From: Armillaria gallica | Taxonomy: Eukaryota > Basidiomycota > Agaricomycetes > Agaricales > Physalacriaceae | Direction: 5' to 3' | Assembly: GCA_037576215.1 (NCBI GenBank) | Contig: JBANDB010000014.1 | Span: forward strand, 1 to 64,000 | Length of the DNA stretch: 64,000 nt | Shown: in pieces, positions 47,601 through 58,958 of the stretch | Position numbering within the stretch: position 1 is the first letter of the stretch | How the letters are laid out: every line of letters starts with the position of its first letter | Program-made: the position numbers and the translations under genes | The notes under the pieces: generated by a model | What the model was told of the DNA's origin: nothing | The model's input: only the letters and a program-made list of their open reading frames with translations | Database searches by the model: none

Positions 47601-50600
47601 TGGAGACTATGCGCTCTGCGGCAGGATTGACGTCATCACTTGTTACCTATTTTGTCAATGATAGCCTTAATCGGCATCTAGGGCTCAGTTCCTGCATGGA
47701 CGCTATTGCAGAGAAGGTATTCAACATCCTGCCGTCCCGCACACACTTTTTACAAATATACGTTTAGGTCATTCGAGGTTGTATTAATGACTTGAACGCC
47801 CAAGCTGCTCAACAGGCCCTTCCTGAGGCATTATCATCTGAGCTGCGGGCGTTGCTCTTGCGCAGCACTCATCCAGTGGCTAGAGCAAGAGACATTGCAT
47901 TCAAGTTTCTCAATCGGCTGATATCTTCTTTTCCGTCCCTCATGTGTGATCCGCCTCTCGTATTTGCGATTCTGGAGGTCCTCACACTATTGCGCCGGTC
48001 TTGCGAGAATGAGTTCACCGACGAGGTATGAATTTGTTTGACAGTGATACTTGTGCTCACAAGCCGGCAACGCAGTACAACCCTGTCTACGAATACACTT
48101 CTACACGCGCAGGGATCACTCTTGAACTTACGGATAGCTATCAAGTCCGGAACGAAATATTGGCACAGCTGCATAGGAACGCTAACAACTGGTTCGAGTT
48201 AGCTCTTGGGCGCGCCCCCGTCGAGCTGCAGTCAACTTTACAAAAATATCTAGCAGTACACCAATCAACTTCCGGGACGGACGGTGCCGAGCTTGGGGCT
48301 TCTGTCGCCGAACAATTTGGGAAAGCAATTGGTCCAGTGCAACGCCAACTGAGTAGGTTTGAAAATTTCCATTTATTACGTGCTAACCCGCCTGTAGTTT
48401 CACTTTCAGCTCTTTCGAGCAGAACATTGGACAAGGCTAACATGCTAGCGAGCCAAATTGCGAGCAAAGGCTACTTTGCTGGCGAGGCGGCTGGTATCCG
48501 GTTGGCAAGTCGATCAGGCAAGGATGACTTTATATTCGGTTTCTTCTACTAATTGTTTTCCAGGTGCTGACAGGTTGGAAAAACTGCCTCCACAGTCGGC
48601 TCCGTCTGGTGAGATACTCGCCCTCAAAGAGAAACTGGCGCACACCATGGAGGAAATACGAGGCAAAACAAGTACACTGACAGTCCAGGATTTGAAGCGC
48701 CTATTGTTCCGATGCACTGCTATGATTATTTCCCTTTCAAATGTGAGCTTACAACGGAGAATGTGTGGTTTGGCCTTTTTTTAACGTCTCACAACAGTGC
48801 GATTACGAGTTGCTTCATTACCTGGTAGCGCTTCCGTTTGAAGTCGCCACACCGGCTGCCATTTCTACGGGCATTGAAGTCTGGACGTGGGTTATCGCAG
48901 AGAAAAACGACATCGAGGTCGCTCTCATGAGTGAAGTTTTGTCTGCTTGGTCCTATACTATTCGACAAGAGAAGGGTATCTTTTCAACGTCTCTGAAGTT
49001 GGTTGTGTTGCCCTCTTCCTTGTGTTTCTCTGATTCTTTCTCTACATAGCTACGGTGATCCATTCTATCAGCCTGTCAATTATAGCCCCACTGAGAAAGG
49101 AGAAATCGATCGCGGGATGCTAAATGCTCGACGGTTGCTTATGCCTCATGCGTTGGTCCTGCAAATGCTCTTCAGCCGTTTGCAAGCCGCTCGATACCGC
49201 CGGCCTGGAGTCATGTTTTTGATTCAGCATCTCGTCTTGTTGTCAGCGAGAGCATACAGAACCTTGAGGTCGGTAAATAACCGTGTCATTGACAGTTTGC
49301 TCACTTTCTTATTCTTAGTACACATGCATTGGCACGAGAGGCTCGGTTTTCTTTTCTGCTTTTCGGATTCGAAACACTCAAGAGTTCTCATCTGGACTCA
49401 TTTTGTGAAAGTGAAATGCGTGAGAACTTGTATTCTGCTGCCTATTCGTGGTTCGCAGTGCGGCCTCAGTATGAATTTGCAATATCTTTTACGGCGGTTA
49501 AAACTAATGTCGACTGACAGATGGACGTATGGTGCCAATCGGGTACAGATTGATGCCGATGTCAAGGTGCTCTCTGAATTCTTGTCGTATCTTCAAACAG
49601 ACTCGGTCCGAGCTTCTGCTGTCATCTCGAGTCTGTCACCAGCTCAGACGCCATCTCGAAGTACATGTACGTGTCGCAGCTATTTTCAACGGTGCAATAG
49701 ATATTGAAGCATTCAAAAGACTATACCAACAGGCTTCGTACGATAAATCAACCTCTGAAGCTCCTGGTTGAGAGCGAGATCTATCGACTTCATGTCTGGG
49801 CTAATCCTGCCAATGACCCCCGTCGGGGCACTGCCAATATAATCTCGTCTGAGCGAACTTTATTGGATGTCGGTGTTTTGCTTGTTTAGACCTGCACTGT
49901 ATGTTCATAACATCCCTCCGTAGACTGCATGGGTTCAAATCCTTAGGACGGCATGGAAGATTGACCCTGCTATTGCTGTGTACATGACCGAACGTTTCAA
50001 GCTTCCTGTTCTTCGTAGTGAAGTCGGAAGACTGGTCAAGTCAAGCACCATTGAAGTTCTTGACATTCCAGAAGCTCTACCTTTCCTTGTAGAGGATAGG
50101 GTGGACCCGGCTGTACGCCGAGATCTTAGGGTAATTTGATGATACGTTCATTGCTAGCTTCTGTTGTCCTGATTGATTGGGCAGTATCTTTTGCTATGGG
50201 CACCTGTCCCTCCAGTAATAGCCAACACGTTCTTCGAGCGACGATATAACAGCGACCCAATGGTTTTGCAATATGCCCACCGGGTTTTGGAGCAGCATCC
50301 TGTGGAGCTCACGTTCTTTTTCGTCCCTCAGGTGGTTCAGGCCCTTCGCTACGATGACCTAGGTCTGTCCATTTCTCCCGCAGCTGTAAATCATGCTCAT
50401 TGCATTGCAAAGGATACGTCGCTCGATTCATATTTGAGACTGCAAAGATATCACAGCTCTTTTGTCATCAAATTATCTGGAATATGAAGGCCAATTGTTT
50501 CAAGGATGATGCTGGTGAATTGGTCAGTATCTGTTATCTGCCATATTGCTTGATGCTCAATTAGACCTCAGGAGGATCCCCTGAAGCCTACCCTGGACTC

Positions 50601-52187
50601 TATGACAAATCTCGTCGTTGAATCTTTGTCTGGGGAAGCTCGGGAGTTTTATGACCGCGAATTTGGCTTCTTCCATGAGGTTACGTCGATATCCGGGAAA
50701 CTCAAGCCCTTCATCAAGAAAACCAAGCCTGAAAAGAAGGTGCGTCTAAATCGTACATATATGCCAACCGCAATTGAATCTGGACCCAGGCCAAAATCGA
50801 TGAAGAGATGGCCAAGATCATCGTTGCCATTGGGGTGTACTTGCCCAGTAATCCCGACGGGAAAGTCGTTGATATCGACAAGAAATCCGGACGACCTCTG
50901 CAGAGTCACGCTAAGGTAAGATTTCGTGTAGTGTTGCCTGTCTGCTTATCTGGTCCCATAGGCACCATTTATGGCCACTTTCAAAGTCAGAAAAGAAAGG
51001 GTTACGGTCGACACGGATCCTGACTCACTTCTCGATGGCGAGGGTGGAGGAATTGAAGTCCGCACTGAATACGATGTATGGCAACAAGCCATCTTCAAAG
51101 TCGGAGATGATTGCCGTCAAGACGTGCTCGCATTACAGATCATAGCCATGTTCAAAAACATTTTCACCAGTGTTGGATTGACCTTGTATCTGTTCCCTTA
51201 TCGGGTAACTGCTACTGCCCCCGGAGTCAGCCATTTCTCTCTCCCAAGTTGAATTCCCAATTTGCTGACCTGCGGCGTAGTGTGGCGTTATTGACGTCGT
51301 GCCTAATGCGACATCTCGGGATGAGATGGGTCGTGCGAAAGTTAATGACTTGCTCGACTTTTTCGTTGCCAAGTATGGCGGTCAGGACACGATCGCGTTC
51401 CAGAAAGCGCGTATGAACTTCATACAGTCCATGGCTGCGTATTCCGTTGCGTGCTATATCTTGCAAATTAAGGATCGGCACAATGGAAACATCATGATTG
51501 ACGGGGAAGGTCATATAGTGCATATTGGTAGGCCTCTGTGAATGTTTTTTGATGCAGTAAGCTGACGTATCTTTACGCGTCAGATTTCGGGTTCTTGTTC
51601 GACATAGATATGTGTTTCCTTATGATTTGTACTTCTGGTCTAGTCTAATGTGTTATTCTTCGTCTTTACGTCCAGGAGTAAGTCTCCCCTTCATGCCGCC
51701 TGTTCGCTATTCACTGTCTATTTCAGGGTGTCAAATTCGAACCGCACTCGTTCAAACTCAACCATGAGATGGTCGTACTGATGGGCGGAAGGTACTCCCA
51801 AGGATACCAACTCTTCCAGCACCTCACCGTCAAGGCGTTCCTCGCTATTCGACCACACGCCGAGCAGCTGATAAGCACTGTCCAGCTTATGCTCGATACC
51901 GGCTTCCCGTCGTTCAAAGGCGAAGGCACGATCAGGCGTTTGCGCGATAGGTTTGCGCTGACACTGAATGAGCGCCAGGCGGCGGAGCATATGATGGCTG
52001 TGGTGAGGAATGCCCATGAGAATGTGAGGAGTACGGCATATGATGAATTCCAGAGGGTACGCCCTTCCGGTTCTTGTAATGATGTATATATCCTGATCCT
52101 TTTGTTAGCTTCAAAATGGTCAGTTAAAGATGCACACGCGCGTCGTCCCTGACTTATTCTCCCTCTTTAGGCATTCCTTACAAGTAA
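44614..52187 (+). CDS. STT4: Phosphatidylinositol 4-kinase alpha (Stt4)
   Basis: The first exon is only 8 nt (44614-44621, ATG GAC TG). A 53-nt intron joins it to [15 protein letters not shown], giving [11 protein letters not shown]. The long helical-repeat body runs through many small exons (for example [19 protein letters not shown] and [20 protein letters not shown]). The kinase domain has [62 protein letters not shown] and [13 protein letters not shown]. The HID/FG motif is split by intron 51528-51583. GPGG appears only if an AT-AC intron (51608-51669) and an 8-nt microexon (51670-51677) are used. A 10-nt microexon (52109-52118) precedes the C-terminal GIPYK, TAA 52185-52187. It makes PI4P at the plasma membrane. 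Catalytic residues are intact. Confidence 0.9.
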
Positions 52188-53317
52188 TAGATATCATCAG
52201 CACTGGGACTTTTGTTTCATTTCGGAATCCGGTTTACTCGTACCCCATATACTACTACCATCACCATCTCGAATTGCTCACTTCTTTGATTCTATCCTCT
52301 CGGGCCCTAAAGGGTTCCTGCTCACTGAAACTACACTATACACCCACTAGCTCTGGATAGATGCCTCGGGGAACCAATAGATCCTAAAACTGTCTCTTAA
52401 GATTGCCTCCAACTCATTTAAATGAGTTCCGCGCACGAGGCCCGCTTGCAAATTCGGTCACGACCCGACAGTCATAGACTCATACTAACAGAGTCCGTAG
52501 AGGCAACCATAGGTGGCCGATTTGAGGTCACCGTGTCATGTATTGGTTTTCCCCTCTTCGAAAATCTTTTTGGGTTGCTGTATTAAAAAACGGCTGGCTG
52601 AGATTAATATCATAATTCCATTTCTTTTCCCATCCACCATCACGAATTGCTCGCTTCTTTGATTCTACACTTCTAGGGCCCTACCGGGATTTTGCTCACA
52701 CTACAACGGCTCTATCTATCTACTAGCTCTGGATAGATGCCTGGAGAACCCAAAATCGTCTCCAAATTATTAAAACGAGTTCCGCGCATGAGGCCCGCTT
52801 GCAAAATCGCAGCGAAGTTGCCCACGACGCTCCTGTGTCTCAAGAATTGTACGGATAGTTCGACGAGTCCCGTGAGGATAGTCGCGACGAGTCCCATTCT
52901 CTCAGACTTCCCCCACAACAAAAAATTTCGGTGGCTGTGTTGGAACTGTACAGGTCCCTCGGGAACCGCCGATCCAGAAAGGATTCGTCGTCTCGTGAAG
53001 ACGAGAAATATGGCGATCCCATAAGAACACTCACAATCAATTTGATTGAATTCCTGTGGCGTTGATGGCCAGAGTACTGATGATTCGTCAAGCGAGCGGA
53101 AATCGACCGTAAACTACCTACCTACCTACCATTGAACGACAAGGTCGCTTTGCCGGATTCCGACTCGGACTACTCGGTCCGAATCAAATTCGGTCAGCAC
53201 AGGTCAGATTGTTCGTCCTCGTGTTCAGCACGAAGAGGATACTGCGTCTTTCCAGTGAGTACCGTTTGACGGTAGTGTTACTTTGCTCAACTCTTTGGTA
53301 GATTTACACCCCTTATA
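52188..53317. repeat. 1.1 kb flank with an imperfect direct repeat
   Basis: A block at about 52258-52450 recurs at 52627-52815 (shared phrases tagctctggatagatgcct, gagttccgcgca and aggcccgcttgcaaa). The phrase ctggctgagattaat at 52590 also occurs at the second F-box unit boundary (55729). The last 180 bp match the promoter of the second F-box gene. No gene is recognised. Confidence 0.65.
53162..53185 (+). promoter_or_regulatory. Dyad upstream of F-box gene 1
   Basis: gactcggac / tactcg / gtccgaatc is a 9-bp inverted repeat with one mismatch, 132 bp before ATG 53318. The same dyad is perfect in the second F-box unit. It may be a site for a dimeric factor or just a chance hairpin conserved by recent duplication. 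Confidence 0.35.
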
Positions 53318-55111
53318 ATGCTTTCTCATACCTGGTCACCTCGCCGAGTTTGCTCGGGCTGCGACTGTCCAAATCATTATTCTCCTTCCACGACCTCGTG
53401 CGACGAAGAAACTGTCCATGCTAGCTCTACATTTGACAACCTTTTGCGCTGCAATGATCCTCCCTCTCCATCCGAAGAGCGTGAATTGCGGGATAGCATA
53501 TCAGTTTGCGAAGCGCACGTTGCGGCAATTGACGATCATGTCGCTGCTCTGAGGGAGCTCCAGCAGGCGCTTTCCAGCCAGCTTGCCTTGATTGGTGCTG
53601 AATTGGAAGGCCTTGACGGCGAGCGTGGAAAGGTAGTAACCCGCATAGCACAGCACAAATGTCTTTTCTCCCCAGTCCGTCGCCTACCTCCAGAGATCCT
53701 ATCCAAAATCTTTCTAGGCACTATCATCTTCCCCATGCCGCGAGTGCTATCCGGGAGATATGAATACTGGTGGGATTTTCACCCTAGCGAGAGCGCATTA
53801 TGGTCAATCGAACTCGTGTGCAAAACGTGGCGCCGGGCCGTCCTTGACTTCGCAGAGCTTTGGTCGAGCATCAATATATCCCTCAGCGACGACAACTTTT
53901 CACCCTCTAACTTTCGCTACACGCGACGGCTCGGTCGTCAGATTGCACGAACGCGATGTCATCCATTGTCAATCCTGATATGTAGGGGGATATGTAGGGG
54001 ATCGCCTCAGACTTCTTCCGAATCCTTACCACCTCAGCTCTCCATGCTCTTGTTCTCCATACAAGATCGAATACAATCTCTTTATCTCTATCTACCCGCT
54101 ACGATGTTCACTTTTGTTGCAACTCTACAACTTTACCTGCCCATCCTCAGAAATCTCATTCTTCTCTCCACGAATGGCGAAGAGTTCCAAACGCTGTCTC
54201 ACGTGAAACTATTTGGAGACACTCCGCTTTTAAATGCTCTTGATACCGTGGATATACAAAGCGTCGTTTCTGCGATTGATTTGCCCTACCATCAGATCAC
54301 TCGTTACTCCACTTACCACGTCTCTCGCCGTTGGCGCTATCCCGGACCTAGGCCCTCTGACATTGTCAATACCGTTTCAAAAGTTGAAAATCTGGAAGAA
54401 TGCGAATTGCGATGTGAGCTTCTGGGCCTCCCACTCCAAACACTACAATCGTGTCAAAAGCTTCAAACATTGACGTTAAGCTCGTGGCCATACGAATACC
54501 CCAAATCTGTTCTCGCTCAGCTTCTTGATGCTCTCGTGGTGCCGCACTTGTCTAACTTAAAAGTGCATTGCGTGGAGGGCCCGGGGAGACATAACCGCGA
54601 TACCGATAAGACCTTTACAGCTATCCGGGGGCTCATAAGCCGGTCGCAGTCGCCTTTGACCACATTTCACTTCACCCGCGGTGATATAGATGAAGAGGAT
54701 CTTCTTGGTTTCTTCCACAGTACCTCTTCCACCCTCCAGGAAGTTCGTCTCTTTGACGTGGGCCCTAACGCCCTGACAGACGGTATTCTCACTCGTATGC
54801 TGATATCAAATACAGATAATGTTCTCCTACCGAGACTGCATACCCTGGATATCAGCGGCGGAATGCTGTTCAATAAAAGTCTGTTCGTGGAGATGGTGGT
54901 GTCGCGTTGGACGTGTAAGCTGCCTTCTTTCCGGCGCTTGCGAGCGATCAAGTTGTGTTCAGCATGCACGTCCTATAAAGGCTGGTCAAATAGTGACAGC
55001 GGTCGCTTCACAGTTTTGACCCGGCTGGATAAATACCGCACTGAAGGATTGAAACTGTCCTACCGTACTGTCTGGGCCTCAGACTTGTTGTCCACCTACG
55101 AAACATCTTGA
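53318..55111 (+). CDS. F-box protein, tandem paralogue 1
   Basis: A single exon of 597 codons from ATG 53318. Residues about 1-45 are Cys/Ser-rich (CSGCDCPNHYSPS). A coiled coil (about 50-110) is followed by LRELQQALSSQLALIGAELE and the F-box SPVRRLPPEILSKIFLGTI (about 115-135), then ELVCKTWRRAVLDFAELWSS. A long LRR-like C-terminal region completes the protein. This is the common agaric layout of N-terminal coiled coil, F-box and LRR-like region. F-box proteins recruit substrates to SCF ubiquitin ligases; the substrate is unknown. The downstream neighbour is a close paralogue in tandem. No intron is needed. Confidence 0.85.
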   Translation: MLSHTWSPRRVCSGCDCPNHYSPSTTSCDEETVHASSTFDNLLRCNDPPSPSEERELRDSISVCEAHVAAIDDHVAALRELQQALSSQLALIGAELEGLDGERGKVVTRIAQHKCLFSPVRRLPPEILSKIFLGTIIFPMPRVLSGRYEYWWDFHPSESALWSIELVCKTWRRAVLDFAELWSSINISLSDDNFSPSNFRYTRRLGRQIARTRCHPLSILICRGICRGSPQTSSESLPPQLSMLLFSIQDRIQSLYLYLPATMFTFVATLQLYLPILRNLILLSTNGEEFQTLSHVKLFGDTPLLNALDTVDIQSVVSAIDLPYHQITRYSTYHVSRRWRYPGPRPSDIVNTVSKVENLEECELRCELLGLPLQTLQSCQKLQTLTLSSWPYEYPKSVLAQLLDALVVPHLSNLKVHCVEGPGRHNRDTDKTFTAIRGLISRSQSPLTTFHFTRGDIDEEDLLGFFHSTSSTLQEVRLFDVGPNALTDGILTRMLISNTDNVLLPRLHTLDISGGMLFNKSLFVEMVVSRWTCKLPSFRRLRAIKLCSACTSYKGWSNSDSGRFTVLTRLDKYRTEGLKLSYRTVWASDLLSTYETS

Positions 55112-55389
55112 TTTGATACTAGTATTTACACACCCTCATGTAAACGATACTTTAGTCAGACCGAATAAGACTAGCACTGTTTGACGATAGCAAGTGCATA
55201 TGACATTAGCGAAGCACGATGTTAGTCCCACGACGTTTGTGTGCGTGAATTCCCACTAGCTAGTGGCGAGGGCCTACTGCACGAATATGATGCTATGATC
55301 ATGACAGGATCGAAAGAACGCCTCTGCCTGAAGGGGACGGCTTATGCAACTATTTCTTAGGGGAGGCCAAATAGAATTTTCCATATAGT

Positions 55390-55729
55390 AACTCATGGTA
55401 CAACCTGAAACAATACTCTAGCTAGACCGAATAAGTCTAGCACTGTTTGACAATAGCAAGTACATATGTCATCAACAAAGCACAACGAAAGAGTGAAAGC
55501 AGTCCAAGAATCCGTTTGTATCCTACTCCATATCCGAGTTGCCTTCGTCAGGATGACCGCCACTTTGCCAATTATGATATAACCCTGGCGTACCCTCCGC
55601 AAACCCTTGATCGCCCTGGTGCTGTTCTTCGTCTTTCTCCTGCGGCCTCGAATACGAGGACGAAGACGTAGCTCTCGACGAAGTCTCCTTCTTGGGCGGC
55701 TTGATCCTGATAGTCGGAGCTCCCTGGCT
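55390..55729 (-). pseudogene. DPB4 3'-end relic
   Basis: The minus strand reads GAPTIRIKPPKKETSSRATS and SSSYSRPQEKDEEQHQGDQG to a stop at 55523, nearly identical to the DPB4 C-terminal exon. It has no upstream exons. It may be transcribed as antisense flank of F-box 1 but cannot make the histone-fold protein. Confidence 0.8.
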
Positions 55730-55775
55730 GGCTGAGATTAATACCATGATTCGATTGAATCGCTTGCCGAATTCC

Positions 55776-55799
55776 GACTCGGACTACTCGGTCCGAGTC
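55776..55799 (+). promoter_or_regulatory. Dyad upstream of F-box gene 2
   Basis: gactcggac / tactcg / gtccgagtc is a perfect 9-bp inverted repeat, 128 bp before ATG 55928, at almost the same distance as in unit 1. Confidence 0.35.
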
Positions 55800-55927
55800 A
55801 AATTTGGTCGACACCCATCGATTGTTCGTCCTCGTGTTCAGCACGAAGAGGATACTGCGTCTTTCCAGTGAGTACCGTTTAACGGTAGTGTTGCTTTGCT
55901 CAACTCTTTGGTAGATTTACACCCCTC

Positions 55928-57679
55928 ATGATGTTTTCTCATCTCTGGTCACCTCGCCGAGTTTGCTCGGGCTGCGACTGTCCAAATCATTATTCTCCTT
56001 CCACGACCTCGTGCGACGAAGAAACTGTCCATGTTGGCCCAACGTTCGACAGCCTTTTACGCTGCAATGATCCTCCCTCTCCATCCGAAGAGCGTGAATT
56101 GCGGGATAGCATATCAGTTGGCGAAGCGCACGTTGCGGCAATTGACGATCATGTCGTTGCTCTGAAGGAGCTCCAGCAGGCGCTTTCCAGCCAGCTTGCC
56201 TTGATTGGCGCTGAATTGGAAGCCCTTGACGGCGAGCGTGGAAAAGTAGTAGCCCGCATAGCACAGCACAAACGTCTTTTCTCCCCAGTCCGTCGGCTAC
56301 CTCCAGAGATCCTATCCAAGATCTTTCTCGGCACTATCATCTTCCCCATGGCGCGAACGCAATCCCAGAGAAATGAATACTGGTGGGATTTTAACCCTAG
56401 CGAGAGCGCATTATGGTCAATTGAGCTCGTGTGCAAAACGTGGCGCCGGGCCGTCCTTGACTTCGCAGAGCTTTGGTCGAGCATCAATATATCCCTCAGT
56501 GACGGCAACTTTTCACCCTCTAACTTTTGCTACGTGCGACGGCTCGGCCTTCAGATCGCACGAACGACATGCCATCCATTATCAATCCTGATATGTGCAG
56601 GATCGCCCCAAACTTCTTTCCAAACCTTACCACCGGAGCTCCGCATGCTCTTGTTCTCCATACAAGACCGAATACAATCTCTCTATCTCTATCTACCCCC
56701 TGCATTCTTCCATTCTGTCGCAAATTTACGACTGACCTTGCCTATCCTCCGAACCCTCACTCTCCTAGCCACGGATAGTGAAAAGTTCCAAACTCTACCT
56801 CGTCTGAAACTATTTGCAGATGCGCCGCTTCTAAATACTCTGGATACTGTGGATATACAAAGCGTTGTTCATTTCTTTGATTTGCCCTACCATCAGATCA
56901 CTCACTTCTCCACTTACCACGTCTTTCACCAACATCGTAATCTCGGACCTGCGACCTCTTTCATTGTCGATGTACTTTCGAAAGTTAAAAATCTGGAAGA
57001 ATGTGATTTGCAATGTGGGGTTCTGGGCCCCAATCTCCAAACACTACAATCGTGTCAAAAGCTTCGAACGTTGACATTGAGCTCGTGGGCATACACATAC
57101 CGCGACTTTGTCCTCGCTCAGCTTCTTGATGCTCTCGTAATACCCCACTTGTCTACCTTAAAAGTGCACTGCTGCGTGGGTGAGGGAAAAAAAATCCGCG
57201 ATACCGTAAAAACCTTTACAGCTATCCGGGGGCTTATAAACCGGTCGCAGTCGCCTTTGACCACATTTCACTTCACCCACGGTGACATAGATCAAGAGGA
57301 TCTTCTTGCTCTCTTCCGCAGTGCCTCATCCACCCTCCAGGAAGTTCGTCTCCTTGACGTGGGTCCTATTGCCTTGACAGACGGCATCGTCGTTCCTCTG
57401 ATAATATCGGGCGCGGATAACGTTCTCCTACCGAGACTGCATACCCTGCATATCAGCGGCGAAATGCTGTTCAATCCCAATCTTTTCGTGGAGATGGTGG
57501 TGTCGCGTTGGACGTGTAAGCTGCCTTCTTTCCAGCGCCTGCGAACAATCAAGCTGTGTCCAGTATTCAAGACCACTACTAGAAGCACGGAAACTGGTAA
57601 ATTCGTTCGCAGGATGATTTTGCGTAAGCTGGCACAATACCTCACTGAAGGATTGAAAGTGTCCTACTGTACTGCCTAA
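55928..57679 (+). CDS. F-box protein, tandem paralogue 2
   Basis: A single exon of 583 codons (ATG 55928, with a second ATG right after it). It has the same architecture as paralogue 1: CSGCDCPNHYSPS head, coiled coil with LKELQQALSSQLALIGAELE, F-box SPVRRLPPEILSKIFLGTI and ELVCKTWRRAVLDFAELWSS. The first 230 residues are almost identical. The LRR-like half differs at many positions (HFFDLPYHQITHFST versus AIDLPYHQITRYST), and the C-terminus diverges (TTTRSTETGKFVRR versus SYKGWSNSDSGRF). Divergence concentrated in the putative substrate-binding half fits specialisation (inference). Confidence 0.85.
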   Translation: MMFSHLWSPRRVCSGCDCPNHYSPSTTSCDEETVHVGPTFDSLLRCNDPPSPSEERELRDSISVGEAHVAAIDDHVVALKELQQALSSQLALIGAELEALDGERGKVVARIAQHKRLFSPVRRLPPEILSKIFLGTIIFPMARTQSQRNEYWWDFNPSESALWSIELVCKTWRRAVLDFAELWSSINISLSDGNFSPSNFCYVRRLGLQIARTTCHPLSILICAGSPQTSFQTLPPELRMLLFSIQDRIQSLYLYLPPAFFHSVANLRLTLPILRTLTLLATDSEKFQTLPRLKLFADAPLLNTLDTVDIQSVVHFFDLPYHQITHFSTYHVFHQHRNLGPATSFIVDVLSKVKNLEECDLQCGVLGPNLQTLQSCQKLRTLTLSSWAYTYRDFVLAQLLDALVIPHLSTLKVHCCVGEGKKIRDTVKTFTAIRGLINRSQSPLTTFHFTHGDIDQEDLLALFRSASSTLQEVRLLDVGPIALTDGIVVPLIISGADNVLLPRLHTLHISGEMLFNPNLFVEMVVSRWTCKLPSFQRLRTIKLCPVFKTTTRSTETGKFVRRMILRKLAQYLTEGLKVSYCTA

Positions 57680-58116
57680 GCCTCAGACTGGTTTGTCCGC
57701 CTACCAAACATTTTGATTTGATACCAGTGTTTACACACCCTCATGAAAACGATATTCTAACTAGACTGAATAAGGCTAGCACTCTTTGAGTACATATAAT
57801 ATCAACAAAGCACGATGTTAGTCCCACGACGTTTGTGTACGTAAATTCTTACTAGCTACTGACGAGGGCCTAGTACACAAACATGATGCTACGATGATGA
57901 CAGGATCTACATAACGCCTCTGCCTGAAGGGGAGCGGCTTATACAACTACTTCCTAGGGGGGCAAATAATAATTTCCATATAGTAACTCATGGTACAACC
58001 TGAAACGATGCTCTAGCTAGACCGAATAAGTCTAGCACTGTTGACAATAGCAAGTACATATGAAATCAACAAAGCACAACGAAAGAGCGAAAGCAGTCCA
58101 AGAATCCGTTTGTATC
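57680..58116. repeat. 3' flank of F-box 2, duplicate of 55112-55522
   Basis: Both F-box genes are followed by the same flank (tagaccgaataagtctagcact repeated) ahead of DPB4 sequence. No gene is seen. Confidence 0.6.
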
Positions 58117-58958
58117 CTACTCCATGTCCGACTTGCCTTCGTCAGGATGACCGCCACTTTGCCAATTATGATATAACCCTGGCGTACCCTCCGCAAACCC
58201 TTGATCGCCCTGGTGCTGTTCCTCGTCTTTCTCCTGCGGCCTCGAATACGAGGACGAAGACGTAGCTCTCGATGAAGTCTCCTTCTTGGGCGGCTTGATC
58301 CTGATAGTCGGAGCGCCCGGTTGCACAGAGAGTCTGCGGCTCGGAGGCGCAGATCCGCTATCGTTTTTCCCAGCCGCTCTTTGTTCTTCGCGAAAAGCTG
58401 AATGCCGTGTGAGAGAAAACGGAGAAACGAAAATCATGGCCACTCACCCTGCAGATCCTCCTGTATCGTCTCGATCATATCGCCCAGTTCGAGGATCTCT
58501 AGCGCCCGTATGACATCGGCGGCTGAGATGCTCTTGTGCTGCTTTGACATCGCGACATCGTAGGCCCTGCAGCGCAGTCAGTGTGGGGTCGAGTCTGATT
58601 GCGGGGTACTTGCGTTCCAGCTGGGGAATTTCAAAGGGTCGGTCGGTCGATGAGGGCGAGACGCGTCCGAGTAGAGCAGATGGCGCACCTAGGTGGTTAA
58701 TGAACACCGTCGAGCCCTTGACGAGCGCGAGGATCGTGTCCTTGGGCAGCTTCGCGTTGTCAGGGAGCTAGTGAGAAGAATCGAATTATATACTCAGTGG
58801 CGACAACGACAGGGACGTACTGCTGATCGTGCGATACTCGTTACCAGGCTCTTCGGCAGCTCAAAGTTATCGAGACCCTCAGTAACGAGCTCCTGCTGTG
58901 CTTGGGCAGACACGATCCCAGAGATGGAAATGAGGTCGACTTGAGATTTTCGAGGCAT
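58117..58958 (-). CDS. DNA polymerase epsilon subunit D / histone-fold protein (Dpb4/POLE3)
   Basis: ATG 58958 (MPRKSQVDLISISGIVSAQA), then SLVTSIARSA and, after an intron, LPDNAKLPKDTILALVKGST and VFINHL. The exon at about 58440-58560 encodes AYDVAMSKQHKSISAADVIR and ALEILELGDMIETIQEDLQ. After another intron come APTIRIKPPKKETSSRATSS and QHQGDQGFAEGTPGLYHNWQ, to the stop at 58117-58119. The histone fold (KLPKDTILALVKGSTVFI and ISAADVIRALE) is that of Dpb4/POLE3, which pairs with Dpb3/POLE4 in Pol epsilon and in CHRAC/ISW2-type remodelers. The acceptor at AYDVA is one base out of phase with the donor I chose, so that junction is not settled. Its 3' end is duplicated at 55390-55729. Confidence 0.82.

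Larger units (their letters stand above)
53140..58320. repeat. Tandem duplication: F-box gene plus DPB4 3' end, two units
   Basis: Unit 1 (about 53140-55729) and unit 2 (about 55733-58320) align over the promoter, the whole F-box ORF, its 3' flank and the antisense last exon of DPB4. At 55729 the DPB4 copy stops after tagtcggagctccctgg and joins the promoter-side phrase ctggctgagattaat, which marks the junction. The complete DPB4 continues only after unit 2. Confidence 0.85.

Noticed and set aside
51612..51643. GT-AG intron of 32 nt as an alternative to the AT-AC intron in STT4
   Set aside because: It is shorter than every confident intron in the window and would insert about ten foreign residues before the invariant PGG.
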